Source: Chryseobacterium paludis
Lineage (GTDB): Bacteria > Bacteroidota > Bacteroidia > Flavobacteriales > Weeksellaceae
NCBI RefSeq assembly: GCF_025403485.1
Contig: NZ_CP099966.1
Location: 496,001 to 560,000 of the forward strand
Direction: 5' to 3'
DNA length: 64,000 bases
Under the pieces are notes generated by a model. That model was not told the origin of the DNA. It searched no databases and was given only the letters and a program-made list of their open reading frames with translations. Each line of letters opens with the position of its first letter. The first letter of the stretch is position 1. Positions 62,823 through 64,000 of the stretch are shown piece after piece. Position numbers and translations under genes: made by a program.

Positions 62823-63614
62823 TTAAATCGTGGGTATGGTTCCACCGTCAATGACAAAATTTGTTCCTGTTAAATAATGGGCTCTTGGTGAAACAAGAAA
62901 ACCAACTAATTCAGCTACTTCTTCCGGTTCGGCAGGTCTGCCATAAGGTATTCCACCAAGTGCATCCACAACACCTTGTTGAGCCTCCTCAATGGAAATA
63001 TTAGAGTTTTGGGCAATCGTTTCCAGCCATACTTTGGTATTTTCTGTCCTAATCCATCCTGGTGAAACAGTAAGTACACGAACACCTTTTGGCGTAACTT
63101 CATTTGATAAACTTTTACTGTAATTGATTAATCCTGCTTTTGCAGCTGCATAAGGCAAAGTAGAATCATACAAAGGGAGCTTACCCTGTATTGATGCAAT
63201 GTGAATAATAACACCGTTTTTTCGATCGATCATTTGGGGTAAAAATCCCTTGTCAAGCCTTACAGGAGCAAGTAAATTTGCTTGTAGGGTTGAAATCCAA
63301 TCCTCATCATTCAATGCTGAAAAGCCACCGGCGGGCGTTGATGATGCACCAAGGTTATTTACCAGGATATCCAGCCTCCCATAGGTTGATAGTACTTCGC
63401 TGACTACTTTTTGCGCGCCTTCTGACTTACTTAAATCGGAGGGAATGAAATGCAACTTGCTGCTTTCTTTGTCCGGTGCGTTTCTTGCAGTAACAACAAC
63501 TGTTGCACCAGCTTGTAAAAGCCTTTCTGCAATTGCTTTTCCGGCTCCTTTCGTACCTCCTGTTACTAAGGCAATCTTACCTGATAACTCATTGTTGAAA
63601 TTAAATTGTTCCAT
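62823..63614 (-). CDS. SDR-family oxidoreductase
   Basis: A 263-residue SDR: 'LVTGGTKGAGKAIAERLLQA' (15-34; GxxxGxG in the form TGGTKGAG), 'ILVNNLGASSTPAGG', catalytic Ser in 'IIHIASIQGKLPLYDS' and Tyr/Lys in 'LPYAAAKAGLINYSKSLS'; ends 'GTNFVIDGGTIPTI'. Co-transcribed with the NTF2-like gene, and divergent from an HxlR regulator at 63742, the likely controller. Confidence 0.9.
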   Translation of the reverse strand: MEQFNFNNELSGKIALVTGGTKGAGKAIAERLLQAGATVVVTARNAPDKESSKLHFIPSDLSKSEGAQKVVSEVLSTYGRLDILVNNLGASSTPAGGFSALNDEDWISTLQANLLAPVRLDKGFLPQMIDRKNGVIIHIASIQGKLPLYDSTLPYAAAKAGLINYSKSLSNEVTPKGVRVLTVSPGWIRTENTKVWLETIAQNSNISIEEAQQGVVDALGGIPYGRPAEPEEVAELVGFLVSPRAHYLTGTNFVIDGGTIPTI

Positions 63615-63684
63615 TTTTAGAATTGTTTATAGGACAAAATTGGGGTATAAAAACAGTTTGCACAAGTACGGAATTACGATTCAT

Positions 63685-63707
63685 ATAGGGATAAATTATT
63701 CCCCTAT
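63685..63707. promoter_or_regulatory. HxlR operator candidate in the SDR/HxlR gap
   Basis: An inverted repeat ATAGGG/CCCTAT with an 11-base AT-rich spacer, midway between the divergent SDR (start 63614) and HxlR (start 63742) genes. Confidence 0.4.
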
Positions 63708-63741
63708 TGTACAAATTCGAACATACGTTTAAATTTACAAT

Positions 63742-64000
63742 ATGTATGAGAGAAAAATAATACCGAACCTGAACTGCGGTCTTGATCTGATAGGTGAAGT
63801 CCTTTACGGCAAATGGAAAATACGTCTGCTTTGGTTTATTGATCAAGGGCATAAAAGACCTAGTGAATTGCAACGTAAGATACCGGATGCCACAAGAAGG
63901 GTTTTAAATATTCAGTTAAAAGAATTGGAAGATCACGAATTGATTACAAAGAAAATTTATCCGGTTGTACCTCCAAAAGTAGAATATAGTTTAACAGAAT
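63742..64000 (+). CDS. HxlR-family transcriptional regulator (partial, cut by window edge)
   Basis: The first 86 codons of an HxlR protein: 'NLNCGLDLIGEVLYGKWKIR', 'HKRPSELQRKIPDATRRVLN', 'LKELEDHELITKKIYPVVPP' and 'KVEYSLTE', with the sensing Cys in 'NLNCGLD'. The gene runs off the right edge. Divergent from the SDR/NTF2 operon. Confidence 0.88.
   Translation, partial: MYERKIIPNLNCGLDLIGEVLYGKWKIRLLWFIDQGHKRPSELQRKIPDATRRVLNIQLKELEDHELITKKIYPVVPPKVEYSLTE

Overview
The window looks like chromosome of a flavobacterium of the Chryseobacterium/Weeksellaceae type. The supports are SusC/SusD and TonB-receptor/DUF4249 pairs, an RHS protein behind a T9SS-tail-like protein, RteC, TPR-AraC regulators, AT-rich spacers and promoters carrying the Bacteroidetes -7 element TAnnTTTG. 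The genus is inferred from protein character only. I saw no rRNA gene, intact tRNA, CRISPR array or intact transposase.

Layout. 0-4.1 kb: end of a SusC gene, SusD lipoprotein and an S9 peptidase in one operon. 4.2-6.5 kb: a minus-strand operon of small secreted Cys-containing proteins around a MauE/DoxX fusion. 6.7-17.5 kb: an AT-rich accessory region with three TPR-HTH membrane regulators (one frameshifted), three secreted proteins, two small HTH proteins and AraC remnants. 17.6-20 kb: DJ-1/PfpI protein, RteC plus HTH, then a tandem two-hairpin RNA-like element. 20.5-34.8 kb: stress and detoxification genes (DUF4142, chromate transporter, histone-like protein, azoreductase, CDF transporter, HxlR regulators, SDR, DUF6766, iron-permease-like), an ExoVII-like membrane protein and two 183-bp direct repeats. 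35.5-45 kb: a polymorphic toxin locus (RHS protein with a zincin-type C-terminus, candidate immunity protein) and a TPR-AraC regulator. 45.4-53.3 kb: small lipoprotein, broken Crp/Fnr gene, RsgA, TonB receptor/DUF4249 and a LytS/LytTR pair. 53.6-64 kb: an oxidoreductase island of four SDRs, a quinone-oxidoreductase-like protein, an NmrA-like protein and an NTF2-like protein among TetR, AraC, Crp/Fnr and HxlR regulators.

Most notable signals. (1) Five promoters between 8.5 and 15.5 kb share a direct repeat, TGTMATA-N4-TGTAATA, with an exact 11-bp offset, placed 39-40 bp upstream of a -7-like element. Three serve the secreted proteins and two have no coding gene behind them. (2) A second shared operator, ATGAT-N4-RTCAT, lies 33-34 bp upstream of -7-like elements near the stress genes; one copy leads into what looks like the stump of a catalase gene. 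(3) Two 183-bp repeats bracket 8.3 kb, and one sits 20 bp inside the apparent HxlR target gene. (4) A membrane-anchored ExoVII-large-subunit-like protein stands alone. (5) Many regulators are decayed or disrupted, two of them in poly-A runs.
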